Source: Solidesulfovibrio magneticus RS-1 (GTDB taxonomy: Bacteria > Desulfobacterota > Desulfovibrionia > Desulfovibrionales > Desulfovibrionaceae). Taken from it: 64,000 nt of DNA. Positions within the stretch are counted from its first letter, which is position 1; every line of letters begins with the position of its first letter. The notes under the pieces were generated by a model. It was not told the DNA's origin. It did not search any database and saw only the letters and a program-made list of their open reading frames with translations. The position numbers were made by a program, and so were the translations under genes. The stretch is from the NCBI RefSeq assembly GCF_000010665.1, contig NC_012796.1, positions 3,625,501 to 3,689,500 of the forward strand. The letters are read 5' to 3'. Shown piece after piece: positions 8,382 to 15,572 of the stretch.

Positions 8382-8918
8382 TCAAGCAGTAATGGAGGGG
8401 GGAGTAGAGTGACCCTTATCCTCTACCGGCTTCTTCTCGGAGGCCAGAACCGCTTTCGCGGCCTCCTCCCGCTTTTCCTGCTTCTTCTGCTTTTCTTGCC
8501 ACCGCTTGGTTTTTTCCCAGGGCTTCGATTCCTGGACCGATGCTTTTCTCGCTGCAATCTGGTCCCGGCACATCAGCGGGGTGTTTTTAGCGTACCCGCA
8601 CAAGTCCAGATAAGTATCACGGGTTAAACCGTGCTCTGCCAGGTGTCCCTTCGTCAAGGTCTTGAATTCACCCCCGCAAATGCAACAGACGATTTTATCC
8701 GCCTGTATTGCATTGTGAGGATTAACCTTCAGCTTCATAGGGGCAACATTGTCTGACACCCCAGATACTGGAGAAGAAGCAACTTGACCGTTAGCAATAT
8801 CGACACGCATCTTGGCGAGGCTTGTCAAATACTTGCCAGCGAGATCAGTTGTCTGCTCAACCGAGAGAGAAGGGAACTTGTCCATGACCAAACGTAACAG
8901 CTCGATTTCCATTTCCAT
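8382..8918 (-). CDS. MucR/Ros-family zinc-finger regulator
   Basis: This 178-aa regulator of the Ros/MucR type has an N-terminal helical part, then a zinc finger CCICGGEFKTLTKGHLAEHG with two Cys and two His. The family signature LTRDTYLDLCGY follows, and then a charged tail (KPWEKTKRWQEKQ). Ros/MucR proteins bind AT-rich promoters and silence or tune genes. The start at 8916-8918 follows GAGGTTAAG; an earlier in-frame start has no ribosome site. At least three relatives lie in element B and one in the flanking core. It probably controls genes of the island. Confidence 0.85.
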   Translation of the reverse strand: MEMEIELLRLVMDKFPSLSVEQTTDLAGKYLTSLAKMRVDIANGQVASSPVSGVSDNVAPMKLKVNPHNAIQADKIVCCICGGEFKTLTKGHLAEHGLTRDTYLDLCGYAKNTPLMCRDQIAARKASVQESKPWEKTKRWQEKQKKQEKREEAAKAVLASEKKPVEDKGHSTPPSITA

Positions 8919-8966
8919 CTTAACCTCGTTAGATGAAAAACGAGTTGAATGGAGTAATGGATACAA

Positions 8967-9473
8967 TGCTGGTCAATGATCGGGAATAATCTCCAGTGAT
9001 CAGAGAAAAAGCAAAGGAGTTTTCCTTTACCCTCTCCACTGGTCAAAAGAGAACTCCAATGAAAAGCAGGTTCGGCACTGAAAACCATACACACTTCGTG
9101 AGCTAGCTCTCTGGAGAAAGCTAGCCTGGGGCAGACGCCCCTTTTTCAAGGATCACGATTCAGTAATATGCAGCCGGTATGGCATTGTCAACACAGACAC
9201 TCTCCCGTGCAAACCAATCTTTACCCCCATCTTGGCCGCGAGCAAGAATTCCTCCACTTACCACTCACCCCCTATTTTTATGAGAGTGGTGCCAAAAATC
9301 TCGGGGTATGACTTTTCAGATTACCACTTCTGGTCTAAAATCGTAGCAGGGTTGATGACAATCCCCCCACTTCGTTAAATACAGTTCAAAATGACTAGCA
9401 GCAATTCCATCGCAATTTAGTATAGAATTAGTGCGTGTCCATTCAAACCCATCCCGATCACAACACAGTACGA
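8967..9473. other. Intergenic stretch
   Basis: No gene is seen. A 21-nt region at 9128-9146 (GGGGC, loop, GCCCC, TTTTT) could end a plus-strand transcript. The part from about 9290 recurs next to the DUF6573 gene at 34560-34885, so it belongs to a repeated DUF6573 cassette. Confidence 0.45.
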
Positions 9474-9854
9474 TTATTCGTCTTCTGGCAGCATAATGGT
9501 CAACACTGGCTCGCCGTGATCACCCGGTCCCATGATCGCCAGGACGTGAACGGTATCCCACCGCCCCGGCTTCATAAGAAACAAGACGTCGAATTCGACA
9601 CGATCGCCGGCGCTGGAAGATTTCGCCGCGATCAATGTCCGAAAAAGGAGATCATGAAGACGCCCCTCAAGGGACTGCCCTTCTCCTGCCAGCCCAGCCG
9701 GCGGCGCAAGGTAATCACCATAGAGGTGGCCAGTGACACAGGTGTTCACCTTGAAGCCAAGCCGATTCGCTTGCTCGGTGACGTCAATCAACACCCCGTC
9801 CTCGATGGCCTGTTTCCGCGTGTAGCTGAAAATGATGTTCCAATCTTCGGCCAT
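9474..9854 (-). CDS. DUF6573 family protein, copy 1
   Basis: This 126-aa protein starts with DWNIIFSYTRKQAIEDGVLI and ends with MGPGDHGEPVLTIMLPEDE, the two hallmarks of the DUF6573 family found in many mobile elements. Its biochemical role is unknown. The copy looks intact, and a second intact copy is at 34886-35266. Its SD lies in a 12-bp hairpin that is also present before the other copies. The downstream flank is repeated with the gene, so the unit has moved or been duplicated as a cassette. Confidence 0.8.
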   Translation of the reverse strand: MAEDWNIIFSYTRKQAIEDGVLIDVTEQANRLGFKVNTCVTGHLYGDYLAPPAGLAGEGQSLEGRLHDLLFRTLIAAKSSSAGDRVEFDVLFLMKPGRWDTVHVLAIMGPGDHGEPVLTIMLPEDE

Positions 9855-9856
9855 TT

Positions 9857-9901
9857 GGGTATCCTCCCTTTGGAATATTTGAATTTCCTGGGAGGATACC
9901 C
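9857..9901 (-). promoter_or_regulatory. SD-sequestering hairpin before DUF6573 copy 1
   Basis: Perfect 12-nt arms GGGTATCCTCCC (9857-9868) and GGGAGGATACCC (9890-9901) enclose 21 nt. On the minus strand the proximal arm contains GGGAGGA, the SD, two bases before the ATG. It looks like a built-in translational lock or a binding site for the protein itself. Confidence 0.75.
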
Positions 9902-10023
9902 TGGGGCCGAAGGAGAGGTCACGATAACAATTTCAATGCCTCTAAGATCAAGCACTAAACAATAAACACTTCTACTCAGACTGCGTAGTGTTCTTGCTTG
10001 TTATAGACTTGTAATATATTTTT

Positions 10024-10776
10024 CTACAAATGCTGAGAATTATCAGCTAATTCTTGATTGTCCTTGAAGAAATATCTGACAGGATTTTGAGATGATCCTG
10101 GAACTTTACGACCTAAGTAAATATTCTGTATTTCAATTGGCGCATTTTTGCCGACAAAACCCCACCTCGGACGTCGATCTTCGGTTGTTCCAGGGAAATT
10201 ATCTGGAGTCGCTTCTAGCCATTGTTCTGCCTGAAAAACACCGACTACAAGCCCTTTTATAATGGCCAGAACAATATCCATATCTTTAGCTTTAGATGGA
10301 TTCAGCCTCCATGCATATCGCACAGATTCATAAACGTTTTCTCGCTCGTACGCTGATTTATTTATATTTATAGCCAGTGCATTATGCTTAAACTTTACAG
10401 ATTCTGCTTGATACAATTCAATTATTTGCTTGTAGTGCATCAATCCTCTATCATCAGAGTTTTTTCCACCCTGTATATTTGTCAAACCTGGATATGCATC
10501 AATTAGCGCGGATTCTATTTCATAGGCAGTTTCGCTATCTAATCCATGTCGATGTATCACGTGTACAACTTCGTGTCCTTGAATTTTTATTTCATTGATT
10601 CTTCTAATTTTTTGCGAAAAAGCATCAGAGTCTATATCTTCTACAACTTCACCGCTCGCATGCTGAAAGACTCTGTTGCCCTTCCCCTTGCCTACGTAAA
10701 AAGTTTCTCCGTTTCGCGGATCAATGAGCCGATAAACGTAATACTTAATGCTCTCGCAGACTTCAGTGCTAAACAT
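10024..10776 (-). CDS. GIY-YIG nuclease family protein, LEM-3-like
   Basis: This 250-aa protein has an N-terminal GIY-YIG domain of the LEM-3 type: YYVYRLIDPRNGETFYVGKG with the YVY and YVG tyrosines, then GNRVFQHA and a Glu in ETAYEIESALI that could be the metal ligand. The C-terminal half is of unknown role and includes WGFVGKNAP. The domain cuts DNA in known members; the target here is not known. The ATG at 10774-10776 follows GAGGGG; a TTG two codons earlier is possible. It lies directly after a DUF6573 copy, as another GIY-YIG gene does at 40834. Confidence 0.8.
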   Translation of the reverse strand: MFSTEVCESIKYYVYRLIDPRNGETFYVGKGKGNRVFQHASGEVVEDIDSDAFSQKIRRINEIKIQGHEVVHVIHRHGLDSETAYEIESALIDAYPGLTNIQGGKNSDDRGLMHYKQIIELYQAESVKFKHNALAININKSAYERENVYESVRYAWRLNPSKAKDMDIVLAIIKGLVVGVFQAEQWLEATPDNFPGTTEDRRPRWGFVGKNAPIEIQNIYLGRKVPGSSQNPVRYFFKDNQELADNSQHL

Positions 10777-10782
10777 GTCCAA

Positions 10783-11362
10783 CCCCTCTTTAAAATTTTG
10801 TGTTTTATCGTTGACTAAAATACATTAAACAAGTTTATAAGATATGTCTGAAAAACGAATTTATCTAGACCATACTTTTGTTCGTGAGTACATCAAACAA
10901 AAATTACGAACTTTTAAAAATCGATCCTTTCAGACTGATTTAGCGGTGCCGCCTCCAGACGCCCTCCCCAGTTCTCAACGACTTGATTAGTTTATTGCCC
11001 TACACGCCTCCGAACGTTTCAAAATATCTATCATTATAAGTTTAATTACCCATACCTATAGCAGAGATCAATCCAGGAGCAGCTAAATATAGAGACTGCT
11101 TGATGCCAAACAAAAACCTTTCGTCATTGACACATTCTGTAAAAAATGGTTTTTTGCAGAACTTATATTCGACCGGCAATCTTTTAATGTTAGAAAAAAA
11201 TCATGAAATAGAACTGTAGCCAATTTTTTTCGATAAGATATTCAAGTTTTTGTTGACGTCGATGGCAAGCATCTAACAACTTTCACTAGCATTGCAAAAT
11301 ATTTTTCGAGAAAAATTGATTAAAAATCAGTATTCATTATAGTTCCAGATTTTTTTGAAAAG
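10783..11362. other. Intergenic stretch
   Basis: AT-rich, with no clear gene. An open frame of 48 codons on the plus strand (10844-10990) lacks a ribosome site and is not counted. The string ATCCAGGAGCAGCT near 11070 recurs just before the GIY-YIG gene at 40834 and may be a relic of a similar insertion. Confidence 0.35.
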
Positions 11363-12265
11363 CTAGCAGGATACTATTCTTTCAGCATTGTTTATAAATA
11401 CGTCAAATAAATCTTCATTTGTGTTATAAAAAAGTAAAGAATTTATATTGAATCCGATCCTCAAGCTGCCACATGGTCCATTTTTTTGCTTAGCAATAAT
11501 AATTTCTTTAAATGTTTGCTGCGTGTCGTCATCTTCGTCAACAGATATGACTACATTGTTTTTAATGTAAAAGACTACATCTGCATTGTTTTTTATAAAT
11601 ATGCTTGTGTCTATCGTGTATTCATTTTTTGTATACCGATCCCTTGCCCCTTCCAGGTCATCATAAATCAAAACGATTGCAGTATTTAGTTTTTCAGCTA
11701 ATTTCTTAAAAGAAATCAAAGCCTCTTCTATTGTCGCCTTGTCTTTAGTTACATCACCTAGCAATTGCAGAGAATCAACAACAATAAGCTTTGGAACTAG
11801 TTTTGAACTCGAACATTTATTCTCAATTTTTTCAAACGTATACTTAGTGTCACAAAAAAAATTTATCGGAGCTTTATTTATAATTTCACCAAATTTATAA
11901 AGTTGTTTCAAGTCTCCATACCCTAGCATATTTAAATAAAAATGATTGTAACTAGTGTTTGAAAGCTGGAAAAGAATTTTTTTGACCAGCATTTCTGGCG
12001 ATGCATCGAGGCTAAAATAAAAAACTCTATTCCCGTGATTAATCGCTGTATTTGAACTAATATTTAGCGCAAGTGATGTTTTATGAGAATTGGGCATACC
12101 AGCTAGTATAATTAAATCTTTTCTTTGAAAACCTTTTGTGTAAAAATCAATTTCAAAAAAATCTGTCGGTACACCTGTGATTACATAGTCCATCTTCAAT
12201 CTTGTTTCGAGTTCAGTGTATATATTAGTGAGGACGTCTCGAATGGTTTTTTGGGATTTTTTCAT
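11363..12265 (-). CDS. DnaB C-terminal-like RecA-fold ATPase, element A copy
   Basis: This 300-aa protein resembles the ATPase half of the replicative helicase DnaB without its N-terminal primase-binding half. It has a Walker A-like AGMPNSHKTSLALNI, a Walker B stretch LIVVDSLQLL and the DnaB-type IAKQKNGPCGSLRIGF. The usual GKT of the P-loop is HKT here; the Lys and Thr are kept. The start matches the element B copy (41664-42566), which is close to identical; a GTG six codons upstream is possible. It may load or act as a helicase with the element's Rep, or have become a regulator. Confidence 0.75.
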   Translation of the reverse strand: MKKSQKTIRDVLTNIYTELETRLKMDYVITGVPTDFFEIDFYTKGFQRKDLIILAGMPNSHKTSLALNISSNTAINHGNRVFYFSLDASPEMLVKKILFQLSNTSYNHFYLNMLGYGDLKQLYKFGEIINKAPINFFCDTKYTFEKIENKCSSSKLVPKLIVVDSLQLLGDVTKDKATIEEALISFKKLAEKLNTAIVLIYDDLEGARDRYTKNEYTIDTSIFIKNNADVVFYIKNNVVISVDEDDDTQQTFKEIIIAKQKNGPCGSLRIGFNINSLLFYNTNEDLFDVFINNAERIVSC

Positions 12266-12347
12266 GTTTAGATCTCGCTTCACTAATATGTTTGCAAGTA
12301 TTTAGATATTGCCTAAAAACAATCCAAATATACATGTAGCAGCCTTG

Positions 12348-12872
12348 TTAGAAAATATCTATTTCATTTATTAAAAACCTTAGAAATTTTTGCATTGGTG
12401 GCATTGTTTTTCCTGAGTACGAAAGAGAAGAAACCCTGACCGGTCGTGCAATTCCACACTCTGATCTTATAAAGATTTTATAACTTGTCGCATCTGTCAA
12501 TATTTCGCTGCTAATTTGAATTACTGAAAAAAATCTACTTTCATTAATACACTGATTTATTCGATTTAAAGTTATTTTTCCCAGTCTGGTTGTCATGCAA
12601 TTTGAATAGTTATTGTCTTTGCAACGAGAAGTCTTGAAGAATGCAGTTAGTTCACCAGTATTAAGAAGAGTTATTTCTTTTTTTACACCGCACCATCCTG
12701 GAAAAACTTTGAGTACTATTTTTTCAAATCGATAAGTTTTGTTCTTTGCAATGAAATTTTTATTATTCAAAAGTATTTCATATATTTTCTCGTGCATCGT
12801 TTCGATATTTTCAAGATTAATTTTATGAGATCCATTTTTCTCATGCCACTCAATCATTAACTTTGATATCAT
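12348..12872 (-). CDS. Conserved protein of unknown function, element A copy
   Basis: This protein of about 174 aa (ATG at 12870-12872; an upstream TTG would give 191 aa) has no recognised domain. It shows a Cys in FPGWCGVKKEI, a segment TTRLGKITLNRINQCIN and a Pro-rich part near the C-terminus (TMPPMQKFLRFL). It is nearly identical to 42651-43175 in element B and in both places follows a DnaB-like gene's upstream side, so the two are probably one operon. The function is unknown. Confidence 0.6.
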   Translation of the reverse strand: MISKLMIEWHEKNGSHKINLENIETMHEKIYEILLNNKNFIAKNKTYRFEKIVLKVFPGWCGVKKEITLLNTGELTAFFKTSRCKDNNYSNCMTTRLGKITLNRINQCINESRFFSVIQISSEILTDATSYKIFIRSECGIARPVRVSSLSYSGKTMPPMQKFLRFLINEIDIF

Positions 12873-13057
12873 TATAATTCTCTGTGAATACATCAATATA
12901 CAGTATTTTGCGTATACTTTCAATACGCTTTTGTTTATTATACCATTTTAAATTCAAAAGTAAACTTAATAATTTATCTGGAGTCAAAAAAAATGCAAAA
13001 CAATTCTCTGTCCGGCGCACTCCCTTAATTGCCCCTTGAAGCCGAAACGACTTGATC

Positions 13058-13290
13058 ACCTCGGGGCAAGGGCCAGGTCACGGTGCTGGGGCAGCTAACG
13101 GGGAGAGCCGGGTACTCGGCAGCACCGCCGGCTGAATCGGACATTGGGCCTAGGCGGCCCACCCTTGCGTTTTTGGAACTAACGAGACCAAACTGCAGCC
13201 CGCAGGGGAAAACCCCCAGGGCGGGGCCGTAGGGCGTGAATTTGGGGGGTCTCCGGGGAGCCGCAACAGGAACGGGGACGAAGGGCCGCC
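13058..13290. repeat. GC-rich interspersed repeat, copy 1
   Basis: The block starts at CCTCGGGGCAAGGGCCAGGT and includes GAATCGGACATTGGGCCTAG. It is almost identical to 43363-43590 and recognisable at 37655-37870. It has a local stem (GGGCC with GGCCC) and no convincing reading frame. It lies downstream of the small membrane protein genes. Confidence 0.7.
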
Positions 13291-13363
13291 CGGCGGCAGA
13301 GAATCGCTGGACTAGAGGGCTGCCATGAGGCTGGAACTACTTGAAGAAATCAACTTGACGGTT

Positions 13364-13456
13364 TTAACGGAGTTTCCGCCGAATGATGACCACAAGGCCA
13401 GTGAGCAGAACAATCCCTTGGCAGATATTGGCAAAGACTCGGCGAATCAATGCCAT
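13364..13456 (-). CDS. 30-aa hydrophobic peptide overlapping the upstream gene
   Basis: The ATG (13454-13456) lies within the last codons of the 58-aa gene, whose TGA is at 13447-13449, so the two frames overlap by 10 nt. The peptide begins MALIRRVF, has a membrane-crossing stretch QGIVLLTGLVVII and ends RRKLR. The copy at 43669-43761 differs by two residues near the start (VFANI against AFTRI) and keeps the frame. The overlap suggests translational coupling. The role is unknown. Confidence 0.55.
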   Translation of the reverse strand: MALIRRVFANICQGIVLLTGLVVIIRRKLR

Positions 13457-13623
13457 TTTGTCTTGTCGAAGACACCACGCTGGGTCAGTTCATTTTCCTT
13501 GTAGCCGTCGAAGTTGAATCGACCGGGCACACTGCCGCCGTCATGACGTTTGGTCCGCAATACGAAAACCGCCACCAGGATGAAGACGACAACGGCAATG
13601 GCTACTACGATGATCCATTCCAT
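13447..13623 (-). CDS. 58-aa single-span membrane protein
   Basis: The protein starts with a membrane anchor, MEWIIVVAIAVVVFILVAVF, followed by a conserved basic and polar tail (RTKRHDGGSVPGRF...KTKWH). The copy at 43752-43928 is nearly identical, with mostly conservative or synonymous changes, which supports real coding. It is followed by the overlapping 30-aa peptide. The function is unknown; small membrane proteins of this kind often modulate transporters or kinases, but nothing here proves it. Confidence 0.65.
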   Translation of the reverse strand: MEWIIVVAIAVVVFILVAVFVLRTKRHDGGSVPGRFNFDGYKENELTQRGVFDKTKWH

Positions 13624-13820
13624 GGCAAACTGGTAGCAGGCAGGGCCGAGTTTGTCACCCTGCGGTGGTATGAGCCCACGGCCAATGGGGCTCCGGCAGC
13701 ATCTCCCTCTAGTCGGTCCCTAGACACGGCACAAGGTAATCAAAAAAATTTGTTCTATGGCTCAAACTTTTGTTGACTGCATAGGAACTCTGTGAGAATT
13801 TGGAATTAAGTGGAGGTTCC

Positions 13821-15218
13821 ATGCTGATCACAACATTTCAGACAACCAATAATTACTATGCTTACTCTGCATGGACTAACGAGATAGCTCGTATTTCAAA
13901 AGAATTATATAATTTATTCAATAACGCAGAAGAGTCTGAAAAGAGGCGTAAAGGGATTGAACTTGGATTGCTCCCAATTGCGCCTATCCCAGTGGATGTC
14001 TTCTCTGATGAACGAATAGGTGAAGCTGTTTCAGAACTCATGGAACAAGGACCAGAAACTTTAATACTATCAGTAACAGATCAATGCAACTTCCGTTGTC
14101 GCTATTGCCAATTCTCCGGTGCATATCCTCAGTCTAGAGTTCATTCCAATAAAAAAATGACTTCTGAACTTGCAGTACAAGCAATTGATTGGTGCGCTAA
14201 TTTTTTACGCACCAAAAGACATGTCGGATTCTATGGAGGAGAACCACTTTTAAGGTTTTCACTTTTAAAAGAAGCAATTAGACACGCACTGAGCACCTTC
14301 AAAGGAGAAACTAGCTTTGGCATAACCACCAATGGCTCTCTTTTAGATGTAGAGGTCATGGATTTTCTAGAAGAATTCAATGTTCATCTTTTTGTTAGTT
14401 TGGATGGCCCCGCGATTGTTAATGATAGATATCGGTTAGACTCAAGCGGACGGCCAACTTTCAATGTTGTCTGGGGTAATTTGCAAAAACTTCAGAATAG
14501 GCATCCTGCGTATTATTCCAAATACGTTGGATTTAATGTAACAGCTGCGCCGCCAGACCAACTCCCCCTTGTCGTTCGTTTTTTTGAAGAAAATCCTAGT
14601 TTCTTCAAAGATAAATTGTTCAATATTTCGAACATTAAACAAGGGAGTGACGAGATTTTTCAGAGACTTGAGGTTAAGGAACCCGGATCACAAATAAACT
14701 ACCAGTGGGCTTGGGAGGCATTCCTTTCTGCTTGTATCCATAACGAACGGCCGCCGGATTATACTCGGAAAATTTGTGAGCCTCCGATGGCAAGAATACA
14801 CCATCGAGAAATGGGAGCACAAGTTTCTTTTACAACAGATGCTGGACAGTGCGAGCCAGGATTGCGTTGTCATGTCATGACAGATGGCACACTCCATATG
14901 TGCGAACATATCGATCCTATTTTTCCCCTTGGTCGATTGCCAAGTGGTTTTGACTATGACTCAATTCGAACTTGTCTTCGCATGTTTCGTGAAATCATCA
15001 ATGTTCATTGCCAGGATTGTTGGGCGATACAACTTTGTTCAAAGTGCATCCCTCATATAGTTGACGGAACTTCTCTGTCTTTAACTAACCTCTCTTCTTT
15101 GTGTAATGTTATTAAAAAACGACTAAAACGTGACTTCGCTCATTATTGCGAATCAAGAGAAAAAAATCTTGACTGCTTTGAATGGATTGCAAACAAAACC
15201 TATGATGTGAACATATGA
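13821..15218 (+). CDS. Radical SAM/SPASM peptide maturase
   Basis: The 465-aa enzyme has the radical SAM motif Cys89-x3-Cys93-x2-Cys96 (DQCNFRCRYCQFSGAY), the glycine-rich YGGEPLL for SAM binding, and a Cys-rich SPASM C-terminus (CHVMTDGTLHMC ... CQDCWAIQLCSKC). SPASM maturases install crosslinks or epimerise residues in ribosomally made peptides. The segment after the CxxxCxxC motif recalls maturases of Cys-containing peptides. The ATG at 13821 follows GTGGAGGTTCC. The next genes are a 46-aa Cys-containing peptide and an ABC exporter, which fits a RiPP cluster. It is on the plus strand, unlike most of the island. Confidence 0.88.
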   Translation: MLITTFQTTNNYYAYSAWTNEIARISKELYNLFNNAEESEKRRKGIELGLLPIAPIPVDVFSDERIGEAVSELMEQGPETLILSVTDQCNFRCRYCQFSGAYPQSRVHSNKKMTSELAVQAIDWCANFLRTKRHVGFYGGEPLLRFSLLKEAIRHALSTFKGETSFGITTNGSLLDVEVMDFLEEFNVHLFVSLDGPAIVNDRYRLDSSGRPTFNVVWGNLQKLQNRHPAYYSKYVGFNVTAAPPDQLPLVVRFFEENPSFFKDKLFNISNIKQGSDEIFQRLEVKEPGSQINYQWAWEAFLSACIHNERPPDYTRKICEPPMARIHHREMGAQVSFTTDAGQCEPGLRCHVMTDGTLHMCEHIDPIFPLGRLPSGFDYDSIRTCLRMFREIINVHCQDCWAIQLCSKCIPHIVDGTSLSLTNLSSLCNVIKKRLKRDFAHYCESREKNLDCFEWIANKTYDVNI

Positions 15219-15363
15219 ATATTGAAGTTTGCAAATTACATATATTTTAACTATGCAGAATCGTTTCTTTTTAGCTTCCTGATGCAGCAAGCGCAGCATT
15301 ACTTGACTGTGCTAGCTACTATAGTGAACCGAGATCATTAACCTTGTAAACGTGGAGGTCACA

Positions 15364-15504
15364 ATGGGCACCAAGAAGCAGGAAGTTGATTTCGTGTTTT
15401 CTGGAACTCAGAAGGCAACCGTTCCCTCGAAAAAAAAGAAGAATTGCTCTTCGGAATGTGTTGGAGGATCTGCCAGCAAGGGTAACATGAGCGCAACAAA
15501 TTAA
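15364..15504 (+). CDS. 46-aa candidate RiPP precursor peptide
   Basis: A short frame with a strong ribosome site (GGAGGTCACA before the ATG) lies between the maturase and the exporter. The N-terminal half (MGTKKQEVDFVFSGTQKATV) would be the leader. A lysine run KKKK at 23-26 could mark cleavage. The core would hold the only two Cys (28 and 32, NCSSECVGG) and a Ser/Gly/Asn-rich end. Two Cys in the core fit thioether formation by the maturase, though other chemistry is possible. I know no identical precursor family. Confidence 0.65.
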   Translation: MGTKKQEVDFVFSGTQKATVPSKKKKNCSSECVGGSASKGNMSATN

Positions 15505-15527
15505 TAGACCAAACTGCATGTATATGT

Positions 15528-15570
15528 TGGCGGCCAAGTTCACAGTTAAACTTGGCCGCCACGAGATTTT
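15528..15570 (+). terminator. Hairpin with T-run between precursor and exporter
   Basis: A 13-bp stem (15528-15540 with 15549-15561, TGGCGGCCAAGTT) with an 8-nt loop is followed at short distance by TTTTTT just before the exporter ATG. It would act as a partial terminator or an RNA-stabilising hairpin, giving more precursor than transporter mRNA. Confidence 0.65.
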
Positions 15571-15572
15571 TT

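Noticed and set aside
13450-13776. Plus-strand frame of 108 codons
   Set aside because: It is the antisense of the 58-aa membrane protein gene, which is conserved with its start and stop in both elements.
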